Below are positions 25,646 to 35,579 of a DNA stretch of 64,000 nucleotides, in pieces (position 1 is the first letter of the stretch; each line of letters begins with the position of its first letter). The position numbers and the translations under genes are program-made. Under the pieces are notes generated by a model, which was given only the letters and a program-made list of their open reading frames with translations, was not told where the DNA came from and searched no databases. Source of the stretch: Shewanella gelidii (GTDB lineage: Bacteria > Pseudomonadota > Gammaproteobacteria > Enterobacterales > Shewanellaceae); NCBI RefSeq assembly GCF_014647855.1, contig NZ_BMPZ01000013.1, forward strand, positions 1 to 64,000. Direction: 5' to 3'.

Positions 25646-26542
25646 ATGGCATATCAAAGTGATCCCATCATTGAACAATTCCTTGATGCAGTATGGGCTG
25701 AACAGGGGTTAAGCGATAATACGTTAGCTGCTTATCGAACGGATCTCCGCCATCTGGATAAATTTTTACAGCAACAATCATCCGCTTTATTGCTGGCAAA
25801 TCAATCATTAATCCTTGCCTTTCTGGAGCAGCGTGCGCAGGTTGGGGAAGCAAAATCGAGCAGTGCCCGGATGCGTAGCAGTTTGCGTAGTTTTTATGCT
25901 TACATGTTGATTCAAAAGCAAGTCATTTGTGATCCAATGGCTCGTATTGGTTCGCCTAAACTCGAAAAACGTTTGCCTGATAGTTTAAGTGAGCAGCAAG
26001 TCGAGTCTTTATTGGCTGAGCCCGATAGAACGATTGCGATTGAATGTCGTGATCGTGCAATGCTTGAACTCCTCTACGCTACCGGGCTTCGGGTCACCGA
26101 ACTTGTGAGCTTGACCATGGAGCAAATGAGCTTACGACAAGGGCTGGTGAGAGTTATAGGTAAAGGGGGCAAAGAGCGGCTTGTTCCTATGGGGGAGCCA
26201 GCGATTGTCGCCGTTGAAGAATATTTGAAATTTGCCAGAGCAGAATTGCTAAATTCAAAAACAAGCGCGGTCGTGTTTGTGTCGAAGCGGGGGCAAATGA
26301 TGACGCGGCAAACATTCTGGCACCGAATCAAACTTTATGCACTTCGGGCCAATATCGCCAGTGACTTGTCTCCTCACACGATACGCCATGCGTTTGCGAC
26401 TCATTTATTGAATCACGGTGCTGATTTGCGAGTTGTTCAGTTGCTGTTGGGGCATAGTGATTTATCAACCACACAAATTTACACCCATGTGGCGAAAGCC
26501 AGATTACAGCAGCTACATAGTGAGCATCATCCTCGAGGATAA
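25646..26542 (+). CDS. xerD: tyrosine recombinase XerD
   Basis: This 298-residue recombinase works with XerC at dif to resolve chromosome dimers. The N-terminal SAM-like core-binding domain (about 1-95) contains LSDNTLAAYRTDL. The catalytic residues are visible: Arg in ATGLRVTELVSL, Lys in GKGGKERLVPMG, HTIRHAFATHLL (HxxR), His in LLGHSDLSTTQIYTHV and the Tyr nucleophile in the same segment. The gene order xerD-dsbC-recJ is a conserved gammaproteobacterial arrangement and separates it from XerC or a mobile integrase. Confidence 0.93.
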   Translation: MAYQSDPIIEQFLDAVWAEQGLSDNTLAAYRTDLRHLDKFLQQQSSALLLANQSLILAFLEQRAQVGEAKSSSARMRSSLRSFYAYMLIQKQVICDPMARIGSPKLEKRLPDSLSEQQVESLLAEPDRTIAIECRDRAMLELLYATGLRVTELVSLTMEQMSLRQGLVRVIGKGGKERLVPMGEPAIVAVEEYLKFARAELLNSKTSAVVFVSKRGQMMTRQTFWHRIKLYALRANIASDLSPHTIRHAFATHLLNHGADLRVVQLLLGHSDLSTTQIYTHVAKARLQQLHSEHHPRG

Positions 26543-26706
26543 ATACTATCTAAACCGCTGATTAAAAATATAAATAGCTATTCCATTAGAATTTGTTACT
26601 GAATAAACTTGCTTTCAAAGAGACCAGTCTGTAACTTTTCACTCCATTGGCGGGTCTACTGTATAACGGCGTAAGCTCAGCCCCACTTTTTTAAATAGGA
26701 TGTTTT

Positions 26707-27429
26707 ATGAAGTTATCTCATGTGTTGTCATTGGTTTTCGCACTGGCCATCACACCTGTTGGCGCAGCAAGTAATAGTAATCAAGATCAGCAAAATGAGC
26801 TCAAAGCTAAACTTGCAGAGACCTTAAATATTCAGGTTCATCAGCTGCAAGACTCTCCTGTTCCTGGATTATATGAAGCATTGACCAATCGCGGCGTAGT
26901 TTATGTAACGCATGATGGCAGTAAACTCTTTCATGGTAACCTTTACGATCTGGATGCAGGTATGAAGAATCTAACCGAGGCCGCGATGGCTGGCCCACGG
27001 TTGAAGATGATGAAGCCGCTTGAGAAGAACATGTTGGTCTACAAGGCGAAGAATGAAAAACATGTAGTCACCGTGTTTACTGATATTAGCTGTGGCTATT
27101 GTCGTAAACTTCATCAGCAAATGGATGAATATAACGAACTGGGAATTACCGTGCGTTATCTTGCCTACCCTAGAGCGGGTATTCCTTCCGCGAACGCCGA
27201 TGAAATGGAAGCGGTGTGGTGCGCAAAAGAGCCATTAAAAGCGATGACCTCTGCGAAAGCGGGCCAAAATGTAAAAGCTGCTAAATGTGATGCTAAAATT
27301 CAAGAGCAATATAATTTAGGAACCAGCTTTGGTATCAACGGGACTCCTGCAATTGTGCTTGAAAATGGGAGTTTGATTCCTGGTTACCAGCCTCCGCAGC
27401 AATTGCTTGGTGTTTTACAATCAATATAA
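26707..27429 (+). CDS. dsbC: thiol:disulfide interchange protein DsbC
   Basis: This is a 240-residue periplasmic disulfide isomerase. A signal peptide (about 1-20), an N-terminal dimerisation domain and a thioredoxin fold follow in order. The active site is CGYC near residue 129, with the cis-Pro in GINGTPAIV. A second cysteine pair (WCAKE, AAKCDA) matches the structural disulfide of DsbC. It lies between xerD and recJ as in relatives. AGGA lies seven bases before the ATG. Confidence 0.94.
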   Translation: MKLSHVLSLVFALAITPVGAASNSNQDQQNELKAKLAETLNIQVHQLQDSPVPGLYEALTNRGVVYVTHDGSKLFHGNLYDLDAGMKNLTEAAMAGPRLKMMKPLEKNMLVYKAKNEKHVVTVFTDISCGYCRKLHQQMDEYNELGITVRYLAYPRAGIPSANADEMEAVWCAKEPLKAMTSAKAGQNVKAAKCDAKIQEQYNLGTSFGINGTPAIVLENGSLIPGYQPPQQLLGVLQSI

Positions 27430-27452
27430 GCTGACCCGACAATCGTGAAAGT

Positions 27453-27479
27453 AAGGCGGGCTGATAGCTCGCCTTTTTG
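27453..27479 (+). terminator. rho-independent terminator after dsbC
   Basis: AGGCGGGC/GCTCGCCT stem (one G-T pair) followed by TTTTTG, between dsbC and recJ. Confidence 0.75.
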
Positions 27480-27520
27480 TTATCTTTAAGCTTCCAGCAA
27501 TATAGAATAGGTCAACGCAA

Positions 27521-29245
27521 TTGTTCCATAAAATCGTTCGTCGCCCTCAAGTAGAACACCATCACCTTCCGACTCATTTATCGCCATTACTTCGGCAGAT
27601 TTATGCGGCTCGTGGCGTACAGGCAGAAGAAAGCGAACTTGGCTTAGCACAGTTATTAAAGCCTCAAAATATGGCCGGTGTAGCTAAAGCGGCCACACTG
27701 ATTGCTGATGCCTTAGCTGCTCAACAATCAATTTTGATTGTGGGAGACTTTGATGCCGATGGTGCAACCTCGACAGCTTTGTGTATGTTGGCATTGCAAG
27801 CGATGGGTGCCAATGTGGATTATCTGATCCCGAATCGATTTGACTATGGCTACGGCTTAAGTCCTGATGTTGTTTCGGTAGCGCATCAAAAGCAAGCGCA
27901 GCTCATCATCACCGTTGACAATGGTATTTCTTCAATTGAAGGCGTCGCGGCCGCAAAAGCGCTAGGCATGCAGGTTGTCATTACTGATCATCATTTGCCG
28001 GGACAGCAAGTTCCAAATGCGGACGCAATTGTAAATCCAAATCAGAACGGCTGTGATTTTGCCAGTAAGTCTATTGCCGGAGTTGGCGTCGCATTTTATC
28101 TCATGTCCGTGTTGAACTCTGAACTTAAGCGGCGCCATTGGTATCAGCAGTCGGAATTGCCAGAGCCTAAGAATTTTGCCCACTTATTAGATATTGTGGC
28201 TTTGGGTACGGTTGCCGATGTCGTTGGCTTAGATAGAAACAACCGAATTTTGGTCGATGCGGGACTCAAAAGAGTGCGTTTAGGTCAATGTCGGCCCGGA
28301 ATTACAGCGCTCTTAGAAGTTGCCCGGCGAACACCTCAGCGAATCGTTGCTGCGGATTTTGGATTTGCCGTCGGGCCTCGATTAAATGCCGCTGGGCGGC
28401 TAGATGAAATGGCGCTCGGTGTCGAAACCTTGTTATGTGCTGACATTTATCAAGCTAGAACCATGGCTGCGGAATTAGATGGCCTGAATGCTCAGCGCCG
28501 TGACCTAGAAGCGGAGATGCAGCAAGAAGCGCTTAAATCCCTTGAGACGATCGAATTCAATCAAGCGCAGATGCCATGGGCGATTGCGATCTATCAACAA
28601 GATTGGCACCAAGGGGTCATTGGGATCCTCGCCTCACGGATTAAGGATAAATATCATCGGCCTGTAATTGCTTTTGCTGAAGCGGGGAATGGCGAAATAA
28701 AAGGTTCCGCGCGTTCAATTAAGGGTTTGCATATGCGTGATCTCTTGGAGCGAATTAACACCCTAAACCCAGGCATGATAAAAAAGTTTGGTGGACATGC
28801 CATGGCCGCAGGACTGACTTTGAATGCAGCACAATTTGATGACTTTGCGAAAGCGTATGAATTTGCCGCGCGAGAGATTTTGAAGCCAGAGCAACTCACC
28901 GGTGAAATTCTTTCCGATGGCGAGCTTAAAGCGACAGATTTGAATATTGAAGTTGCCAAAGAGCTCCGGCATGGCGGCCCTTGGGGGCAGGGATTTGAAG
29001 AACCATTGTTTGATGGTCACTTTCAGGTTTTGCAACAACGCATTGTCGGTGAGAAGCATTTAAAGTTGGTTTTGGAAACCGAATGTGGGCAAACAATGGT
29101 GGATGCGATAGCATTTAACGTCGATTTAAAAACTTGGCCTGATGCAACGATTAGACATGTACGTTTAGCTTATCGGCTTGATGTGAATGAATTTAGAGGC
29201 AATGAGAGTTTGCAGTTGATGGTTGAACAAATCGAACCTTTATAG
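27521..29245 (+). CDS. recJ: single-stranded-DNA exonuclease RecJ
   Basis: This 574-residue 5'-3' ssDNA exonuclease acts in recombination and mismatch repair. DHH-family motifs are visible: VGDFDADGATST (about 75-86), TVDNGISS, the DHH motif in ITDHHLPG, and the DHHA1-type GGHAMAAGLT near residue 425. The start is TTG at 27521 with a weak AGG upstream, giving a length typical of RecJ. It is preceded by a terminator, so it has its own promoter. Confidence 0.93.
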   Translation: MFHKIVRRPQVEHHHLPTHLSPLLRQIYAARGVQAEESELGLAQLLKPQNMAGVAKAATLIADALAAQQSILIVGDFDADGATSTALCMLALQAMGANVDYLIPNRFDYGYGLSPDVVSVAHQKQAQLIITVDNGISSIEGVAAAKALGMQVVITDHHLPGQQVPNADAIVNPNQNGCDFASKSIAGVGVAFYLMSVLNSELKRRHWYQQSELPEPKNFAHLLDIVALGTVADVVGLDRNNRILVDAGLKRVRLGQCRPGITALLEVARRTPQRIVAADFGFAVGPRLNAAGRLDEMALGVETLLCADIYQARTMAAELDGLNAQRRDLEAEMQQEALKSLETIEFNQAQMPWAIAIYQQDWHQGVIGILASRIKDKYHRPVIAFAEAGNGEIKGSARSIKGLHMRDLLERINTLNPGMIKKFGGHAMAAGLTLNAAQFDDFAKAYEFAAREILKPEQLTGEILSDGELKATDLNIEVAKELRHGGPWGQGFEEPLFDGHFQVLQQRIVGEKHLKLVLETECGQTMVDAIAFNVDLKTWPDATIRHVRLAYRLDVNEFRGNESLQLMVEQIEPL

Positions 29246-29303
29246 CTTGGATTGATTTGAAGGAAAATTGCGCAGCAACCATGTGTAGCGCTAGGATTAA
29301 AGA

Positions 29304-29332
29304 AAAGCCTGCAATAAGCAGGCTTTTTTATG
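29304..29332. terminator. rho-independent terminator of recJ and the acyltransferase gene
   Basis: AAAGCCTGC/GCAGGCTTT with a short loop and T6 on the plus strand. A run of A on the left makes it usable for the convergent lpxL-like gene. Confidence 0.85.
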
Positions 29333-29354
29333 GTATCGAGGCGTTTCACGGTAA

Positions 29355-30281
29355 CTATTTGTAGAGCGATGGATCCGTCTTATTTGGTCGCGTTTTAAAG
29401 CGCCGGTGTAGCCACATATATTGTGGCAAATTACGGCGAATAAGAGACTCAATGATCTGATTACCACGCAGGGTATCCTTCATTTCATCTTCGCCTGGAA
29501 AATTATCTAAAGGTGGCAACATCTCAATGGTGTAGCCAGTGTCTTGAGCATCTCGCTCCACAAAAAACGGAATGACTTTGGCCTTACCCATTTTCGCTAA
29601 TGAGGTAGCGCCGGTAATTGTAGCTGCGTCAGGAACAGCGAAAAAGGGCAGGAATAACGCGCTTGAGCGCCCAAAGTCTTGGTCAGCGGTGTACCAAATA
29701 AATTCAGGTTTGCGTAAGCTGCGGATCATTTGACGAATATCTCGCTTTGGCACTAGCGCCTTGTTAGAGCGCAGGCGCCCTTTAACTTGTAGGTATTCCA
29801 TTACGGCATTGTTATGGGGTCGGTAAACGCCAACACCCGGCTGGAATTGACCTAGTACTCTTGCGCCCATTTCTAGCGGTAAGCAATGGACTGCAAACAA
29901 AATGACACCTTGGCCGCTATCTAATGTTTCCCTTAAATAATGCTCGCCTTTAATTGTCATGTGCTGCTGGACGCGTTCATTGCTCCACCACCAAGCGTTC
30001 ACCGAGTCGAATACGGCTTTGCCCGTTTCTTCAAAATTGCGTTTCAGTAGCGTTTTCCTTTCTGCTTCTGGCATGTCGGGAAAACATAGCGCTAAATTAC
30101 GTTTGGCGGTATTGACTCGGCTACCAGCTACCACCATGACGAAACGGCCGATTGCTGCACCAATCTTCATTTGCAATCGAAGCGGAAGGAGTTGCGTTAA
30201 GCGAATAATGCCGACGCCGAACCATAGCAGCCAGTATTTAGGGTGACAAAGATGAGATGAAAATTGAGCGCTCTCGACCAC
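29355..30281 (-). CDS. lpxL: Kdo-dependent lipid A acyltransferase (LpxL/HtrB family)
   Basis: This 308-residue inner-membrane enzyme adds a secondary acyl chain to Kdo2-lipid IVA. One N-terminal hydrophobic segment (about 18-55) precedes the catalytic HCLPLE (H-x4-E) near residue 132. YTADQDFG and the C-terminal YMWLHRRFKTRP are typical. The start is GTG. It is divergent from hldE, so lipid A and inner-core genes are neighbours. LpxL versus LpxM/LpxP cannot be settled by eye. Confidence 0.82.
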   Translation of the reverse strand: MVESAQFSSHLCHPKYWLLWFGVGIIRLTQLLPLRLQMKIGAAIGRFVMVVAGSRVNTAKRNLALCFPDMPEAERKTLLKRNFEETGKAVFDSVNAWWWSNERVQQHMTIKGEHYLRETLDSGQGVILFAVHCLPLEMGARVLGQFQPGVGVYRPHNNAVMEYLQVKGRLRSNKALVPKRDIRQMIRSLRKPEFIWYTADQDFGRSSALFLPFFAVPDAATITGATSLAKMGKAKVIPFFVERDAQDTGYTIEMLPPLDNFPGEDEMKDTLRGNQIIESLIRRNLPQYMWLHRRFKTRPNKTDPSLYK

Positions 30282-30385
30282 AGTAAACTCTTCGATTCAT
30301 AAAAATTACCGCATATTCTAACCCAATTTGTGCAGAAAATTAGGTACAATCAGCCTTTAATTTTTTGCAAAAGATAAAGAGCGCT

Positions 30386-31816
30386 ATGAAGGTTTCATTG
30401 CCAGCATTTGAGAAGGCCAGAGTTTTAGTGGTCGGTGACGTGATGTTAGATCGGTATTGGGTCGGCCCTACAGGGCGAATTTCCCCTGAAGCGCCGGTAC
30501 CGGTTGTCAAAATCGATCAAGTCGAAGATCGCCCCGGTGGCGCGGCTAACGTCGCCTTAAACATTGCCACTCTCGGTGGGCAAGTGCAGCTGGCTGGTAT
30601 CGTTGGCCAAGATGAAACGGCTGAGGCGCTCACTCTTGGTGTGCAAACTCTTGGTGTTGAACCGCAATGGTTAAGGGTTACGGATAAGCCGACAATTACA
30701 AAGTTAAGGGTTTTGTCGCGCAACCAACAATTAATTCGTCTGGATTTTGAGCAGGGCTTTTCGCGTCAAGATAGCGAAGAACTGCTTAGCCAGAGTGAGG
30801 CTTTGCTCGAACAACATGACGTCGTGGTGTTGTCTGATTATGCGAAAGGCGCGCTTGTTGAGCCGGCCTCATTTATTGCAACGGCCAACTCGAAAGGTGT
30901 CAAAGTGCTGGTGGACCCCAAAGGGAGTGATTTTAGTCGCTACCGTGGCGCTTATTTGTTAACGCCAAATATGAGTGAGTTTGAGCAGGTTGTTGGCCCC
31001 GTGCATTCAGAAGCTGAATTGGTCGAAAAAGCCCAAGGGCTGCTCAAGGCGTTTGATATTACGGCAATGTTGGTGACCCGATCGGAAAAGGGGATGACGC
31101 TGATTACTGCCGAGGAAAATGAGCTTCATATTCCGACAGTGGCCAGAGAAGTTTACGATGTGACCGGTGCTGGTGATACTGTGATTTCAGCACTAGCGAC
31201 TTCAATCGCCGCTGGTGCTGAGCTACCTCAGGCCTGCGCCATTGCCAACTCGGCAGCTGGTATCGTTGTTGGGAAGCTTGGGACTTCAACAGTGAGTCGT
31301 ATTGAGCTGATCAATACACTTGCCACCACGCAGGGAGAGTCCGGTTTCGGCGTCGTTAGTGAAGAACAATTGGTTTACGCCCTTGAACAAGCACGTTTAC
31401 GCGGTGAACGTGTGGTCATGACCAATGGCTGCTTTGATATATTGCATGCAGGGCATGTGAGCTATTTAAAACAAGCGCGAGAGCTTGGTGATCGCCTAAT
31501 TGTTGCTGTAAATAGTGATGACTCTGTTAAACGTCTAAAGGGAGAAGGGCGACCAGTTAACCAAGTTGATCGCCGCATGGCTGTTCTTGCGGGTCTTGCA
31601 TCTGTGGATTGGGTGGTTCCTTTCAGTGAAGATACTCCGCAACGTGTCATTGCGCGTTTATTGCCTGATCTGTTGGTGAAAGGTGGTGACTACCAAGTGG
31701 AGGATATCGAAGGTGGAAAAGAGGTTATCGCAGCCGGTGGACTAGTGAAAGTCCTGTGTTTTGAAGATGGTGTTTCAACTACCAAAATTATTGAAAACAT
31801 TATGGCCAATCAATAG
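30386..31816 (+). CDS. hldE: bifunctional heptose 7-phosphate kinase / heptose 1-phosphate adenylyltransferase
   Basis: This 476-residue enzyme makes ADP-D-glycero-beta-D-manno-heptose for the LPS core. The N-terminal ribokinase-like domain (about 1-320) has [21 protein letters not shown] and DVTGAGDTV. The C-terminal cytidylyltransferase-like domain (about 345-476) has [17 protein letters not shown] chose the ATG at 30386 because [18 protein letters not shown] aligns with E. coli HldE; a TTG at 30365 gives an unneeded extension. Confidence 0.95.
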   Translation: MKVSLPAFEKARVLVVGDVMLDRYWVGPTGRISPEAPVPVVKIDQVEDRPGGAANVALNIATLGGQVQLAGIVGQDETAEALTLGVQTLGVEPQWLRVTDKPTITKLRVLSRNQQLIRLDFEQGFSRQDSEELLSQSEALLEQHDVVVLSDYAKGALVEPASFIATANSKGVKVLVDPKGSDFSRYRGAYLLTPNMSEFEQVVGPVHSEAELVEKAQGLLKAFDITAMLVTRSEKGMTLITAEENELHIPTVAREVYDVTGAGDTVISALATSIAAGAELPQACAIANSAAGIVVGKLGTSTVSRIELINTLATTQGESGFGVVSEEQLVYALEQARLRGERVVMTNGCFDILHAGHVSYLKQARELGDRLIVAVNSDDSVKRLKGEGRPVNQVDRRMAVLAGLASVDWVVPFSEDTPQRVIARLLPDLLVKGGDYQVEDIEGGKEVIAAGGLVKVLCFEDGVSTTKIIENIMANQ

Positions 31817-31943
31817 TTATTCCAGAGTAACAATTTGATGGTTTCAAATTTGAAGCCAAATAAGCGGGTGGCATTGAAAACTCCTATTTTGCCGGAGAAT
31901 CATATAAGTATAAGGGCGAAGACATCATGGAAAGACAGCAATT

Positions 31944-32783
31944 TTGATTACCCTGCAGGCTGTTTTGCCGACCTTGATGCTCGCATTAGAACTCGGAACG
32001 CAGCAGGCGCTCGTTTGTGATATTGCAAACGAAGCCTGCTTGCAGCAGCTTCCTGTTGAGGTGAGACGGCAATTACCACGGGATCACCAACAAATGCAGC
32101 TAGTGCTGGGACACCAAGGTGCAGTGGCTTTGCCTGTAAAACACTCGCTATATTCCGGTGTCGTTGTACTCAATCCTCTTCAAATCCCCCGTAATTTAGG
32201 CGCCATGATCGATGATGAATATTTTCAGTTTCCCCTAAGTCATCAGCAACAATTGACGACATGGCATGAACTTGGACACTTGGTCGTCCCACAGTACCAA
32301 GGTCAAATACTGCCGTTATCCTTAACGCCGTTTCAACATGAATGGCTTGCAGACTGCTATTTACTTTGGCGAGTCGCTCGAGAATACGGCAGTTTAGACT
32401 TGGCTTGGCAACAATTGCACCGACGAAATTTAGCTTTAATCGCATCGAGTGAAAATATGTCACATTGGAGCGTCCCTTTGTTGCAGCAGTTATTGTCAAA
32501 TTATGATGCCGAACAGGTGCAAAGTTTTACGACGTTCCGCGCGTTTTTAAAGGATTTTTACCCAAGAATAATTGAGCAGAGTCGTGACGAGCGCCGTGAA
32601 ATGAAAAGCTTAGTAAAGCAACTGTTTTCGAGTACGACAGTACAGACAACATCTGATTATATGTATTGGCGTAAACCTGCATTGAAAACCTACCTTTTCC
32701 CTACGTTACAGCTTGCATTGGGGACCGACAAAGCCCACCGTTGGTGCAAGAAGTACCTTTCTGCACCACAAACGGGATCTTGA
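31944..32783 (+). CDS. HELGH zinc-metallopeptidase-like protein of unknown function
   Basis: This 279-residue protein has TTWHELGHLVVP around residue 110, the HExxH zinc motif. A downstream HEWLADCY around residue 134 could give the third ligand. The N-terminal hydrophobic stretch TLQAVLPTLMLALELG could be a signal peptide. The start is TTG and uncertain. I do not recognise the family beyond the zinc motif. It is a stand-alone gene between hldE and a TetR regulator. Confidence 0.65.
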   Translation: MITLQAVLPTLMLALELGTQQALVCDIANEACLQQLPVEVRRQLPRDHQQMQLVLGHQGAVALPVKHSLYSGVVVLNPLQIPRNLGAMIDDEYFQFPLSHQQQLTTWHELGHLVVPQYQGQILPLSLTPFQHEWLADCYLLWRVAREYGSLDLAWQQLHRRNLALIASSENMSHWSVPLLQQLLSNYDAEQVQSFTTFRAFLKDFYPRIIEQSRDERREMKSLVKQLFSSTTVQTTSDYMYWRKPALKTYLFPTLQLALGTDKAHRWCKKYLSAPQTGS

Positions 32784-32925
32784 ATCTCATTTGCTGAAAT
32801 TTAGCTGAACCTTAGCTGAACAAAGATGAAATACCCATAGATATGGCCGTATACCAGCAGCACTTCAATGCTGACTTTGATAGTATTTTTGCTATTAACT
32901 TGAGTAATTCTAATGAGAGGGTTTC

Positions 32926-33417
32926 ATGGCTAAGCGTTCAAAAGCTCAAACTGAGCTAACTATCAATCAAATATTGGATGAGGCATTAAAGCAAATCCTA
33001 ACGATTGGTTTTGATGCGATGTCATATACCACACTTTCAGAGGCGACCGGTATCAGTCGCACAGGGATTAGCCATCACTTTCCCAAGAAAATCGATTTTT
33101 TGACGCGATTGGATGCCAAGATTGCTCGCTTTTTTGTTGCGGCACTTGATTTTTCAAGCACTGAAAAGCTGGAGCTTTCATGGATTGCAGCCCAAAGAGA
33201 GCCTCATTACCGAGCCGTTTTAAGATTGTTCTTTAGCCTCTGTGGTCAGGGTAAGTCAGATATTACGTTGTTCCGAGCGGTTAGTTTAGCGAGAGAAACT
33301 GCAGTGATGGAGCTAGGCCATCAAGGTGAGCGAATGATTAATCACTTACTGGGGAGAAGCGCGGTTTCTTTGCTGTCTTTAAGTGAGACGCAATTTGTTC
33401 AAGAGCGCGCAGCTTAA
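32926..33417 (+). CDS. TetR-family transcriptional regulator (short)
   Basis: This 163-residue protein has an N-terminal TetR helix-turn-helix at about residues 30-60 (SYTTLSEATGISRTGISHHF) and a shortened C-terminal ligand domain. GAGAGGG lies five bases before the ATG. It is followed by its own terminator and then the cysJIH genes. A link to sulfur assimilation is possible from position only. Confidence 0.8.
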   Translation: MAKRSKAQTELTINQILDEALKQILTIGFDAMSYTTLSEATGISRTGISHHFPKKIDFLTRLDAKIARFFVAALDFSSTEKLELSWIAAQREPHYRAVLRLFFSLCGQGKSDITLFRAVSLARETAVMELGHQGERMINHLLGRSAVSLLSLSETQFVQERAA

Positions 33418-33700
33418 CAGAGCTGATCAGCAAAATTACAAGATTTAGGGAGCATTCGCTCCCTTTTTTTTAGACGGTACCTTTCCATGCCGTGAGCAAG
33501 CCAAAGCCCTCTTAGACTCCAGCCTAGAGTTATTGCCGGACTATTTCAGGTCGCTTTCTCTTGCTCTATCCCATCATTTCAAATTGACCATGGGATACCT
33601 TTATTCCTAAAAGTAATTAAAAATTATGTTTTATTCTTTTTTATCCTTCCAGTGAGCGTCTATGCTGTGGCAACTACTCTGTCACTGGGCCGTATTCATC
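33418..33700. other. intergenic region between tetR-like gene and cysJ
   Basis: It contains the terminator at 33448-33471 and the cysJ promoter region. No gene is supported. Confidence 0.5.
33448..33471 (+). terminator. rho-independent terminator of the TetR-family gene
   Basis: GGGAGC/GCTCCC hairpin with an ATTC loop followed by T8. Confidence 0.92.
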
Positions 33701-35491
33701 ATGTTGTTAAAAGAACTCTCATCTCTCGCATCTCCTCTATCTGAGCCTCAGGTGGATAAACTTAAACAGCTCACGAGTGAGCTAAATACTGTGCAGTTGG
33801 CATGGGTTAGTGGTTATCTAGCCGCAAGCGCTAATGCGACCGTTACTCCAAGTGTTACTGAGCCTGGAACCGAACAGACGATTACCATTTTGTATGGTAG
33901 CCAAACGGGAAATGGCCGCGGGATAGCAGAGTCTTTTGCTGAAAAAGCGCAGGCACAAGGTTATGCGACCAACTTGGTTTCTATGAGTGATTATAAAGCG
34001 CGTCAATTGAAGCAAGAAACGATTGCCATATTCGTCGTGAGTACTCACGGTGAAGGCGAAGCGCCCGATGATGCGATGGAATTGCATCAATTTCTAGCGT
34101 CAAAGCGAGCACCTAAATTGGATAGTTTGCAATATAGTGTGTTGGCTCTTGGTGATTCGAGCTATGAGTTTTTCTGTCAGACCGGTAAGGACTTTGAGGA
34201 AAGGCTTAGTGCTTTGGGAGCTCAGCCATTGCATGAACTGGTGGAGTGTGATGTTGACTATGAGGCTAGCGCAGAACAATGGCAGCAGGATGTATTGCAA
34301 GCGGTTGAGCCTTTGATTAAAGCATCTAATGCGACTGTGGTGCCGATTTCAAGTGCGAGCGCGACCAATGCTCAAGCATTTAGTAAACAGAAGCCGCTGC
34401 ATGCTGAGCTACTGGTTAGCCAAAAAATCACTGGCCGAGACTCTGACAGAGATGTGCGACATGTTGAAATTGATTTAGGTGAATCAGGCCTCACTTATCA
34501 AGCGGGTGATGCATTGGGCGTATGGTTTGAAAATTCAGCGGCATTGGTCGCTGAGGTGATTGAAAAGCTGGGCCTTTCTTCGAGCGAAAATGTAACGGTT
34601 GCAAAAGAAAGCTATGAATTGGCGCAAGCACTGATAGAGAAAAAGGAACTGACGCAAATTTATCCGGGCTTAGTAGAAGCTTGGGCCGAGCTCAGTGAAA
34701 ATGATGTACTACGCTCTTTAGTTGCTGATAAGGAACAAACGAGGCAGTTTGTCCTTGAGAATCAGTTAGCAGATTTGATTGAGCAATACCCGCCGGCGAA
34801 ATCGATTACCGCTCAGTCTTTAGTTGATTTATTGCGCCCGATAACGCCGCGCCTTTACTCTATTGCATCAAGCCAAGATGAAGTCGATACCGAAGTTCAC
34901 TTAACCGTTGCTTTGGTTGAGGACACTGAAAAACCAACCCACAGATTTGGCGGCGCTTCGCATTACCTTGCTAATGCCGAGGAAGGTCAGGCTGTAAAGG
35001 TTTATGTCGAGCCGAATAAACACTTCCGTTTACCAGAAAACCCAGATACGCCAGTGATTATGATTGGCCCCGGAACAGGTGTTGCACCGTTTAGAGCATT
35101 CTTACAGCAACGCGCTGCGGATGGAGCTGCGGGTAAAAATTGGCTGTTTTTCGGTAATCCGCACTTTGAGCAAGACTTTTTGTATCAAACAGAATTGCAG
35201 CAATTCTTAAAATCTGGCGAGTTAACAAGATTAGATGTGGCATTTTCCCGAGATCAAGCTGAAAAAGTATATGTACAGCATAAGCTTAAGCAACAAGGTC
35301 AAGCTGTATGGCAATGGTTGGAGTCTGGGGCACATCTATATGTATGTGGTGATGCTCAACGAATGGCAAAAGATGTGCATCAAGCTTTGATTGAAGTGAT
35401 AGAAGAGTTTGGCGGGTTAGAGCACGAGCAAGCTGTTGCGTATTTAGAAAGCTTAAGAAGCAGCCAGCGCTATCAAAAAGATGTGTACTAA
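33701..35491 (+). CDS. cysJ: sulfite reductase (NADPH) flavoprotein alpha subunit
   Basis: This 596-residue subunit passes electrons from NADPH to CysI. The flavodoxin domain comes first (ILYGSQTGNGRGIAE near residue 65), followed by the FAD-binding domain with RLYSIASS and the NADP-binding part with GPGTGVAPFRAFLQ. It ends SSQRYQKDVY, as in CysJ. I chose the ATG at 33701 (MLLKELSSLASPLS) over the ATG at 33662, because the extension has no counterpart in CysJ. It is the first gene of cysJIH. Confidence 0.93.
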   Translation: MLLKELSSLASPLSEPQVDKLKQLTSELNTVQLAWVSGYLAASANATVTPSVTEPGTEQTITILYGSQTGNGRGIAESFAEKAQAQGYATNLVSMSDYKARQLKQETIAIFVVSTHGEGEAPDDAMELHQFLASKRAPKLDSLQYSVLALGDSSYEFFCQTGKDFEERLSALGAQPLHELVECDVDYEASAEQWQQDVLQAVEPLIKASNATVVPISSASATNAQAFSKQKPLHAELLVSQKITGRDSDRDVRHVEIDLGESGLTYQAGDALGVWFENSAALVAEVIEKLGLSSSENVTVAKESYELAQALIEKKELTQIYPGLVEAWAELSENDVLRSLVADKEQTRQFVLENQLADLIEQYPPAKSITAQSLVDLLRPITPRLYSIASSQDEVDTEVHLTVALVEDTEKPTHRFGGASHYLANAEEGQAVKVYVEPNKHFRLPENPDTPVIMIGPGTGVAPFRAFLQQRAADGAAGKNWLFFGNPHFEQDFLYQTELQQFLKSGELTRLDVAFSRDQAEKVYVQHKLKQQGQAVWQWLESGAHLYVCGDAQRMAKDVHQALIEVIEEFGGLEHEQAVAYLESLRSSQRYQKDVY

Positions 35492-35579
35492 CGGTTTGGT
35501 ATCGAATTTATAACCGCATCCTGAATGACCCAGAGTAATACTCTCGGTTTAATTGAAAAGAATATTGAGAGAACGCCCC

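Noticed and set aside
25646..26542. Mobile-element integrase
   Set aside because: The xerD-dsbC-recJ order and full-length XerD features identify the core recombinase.
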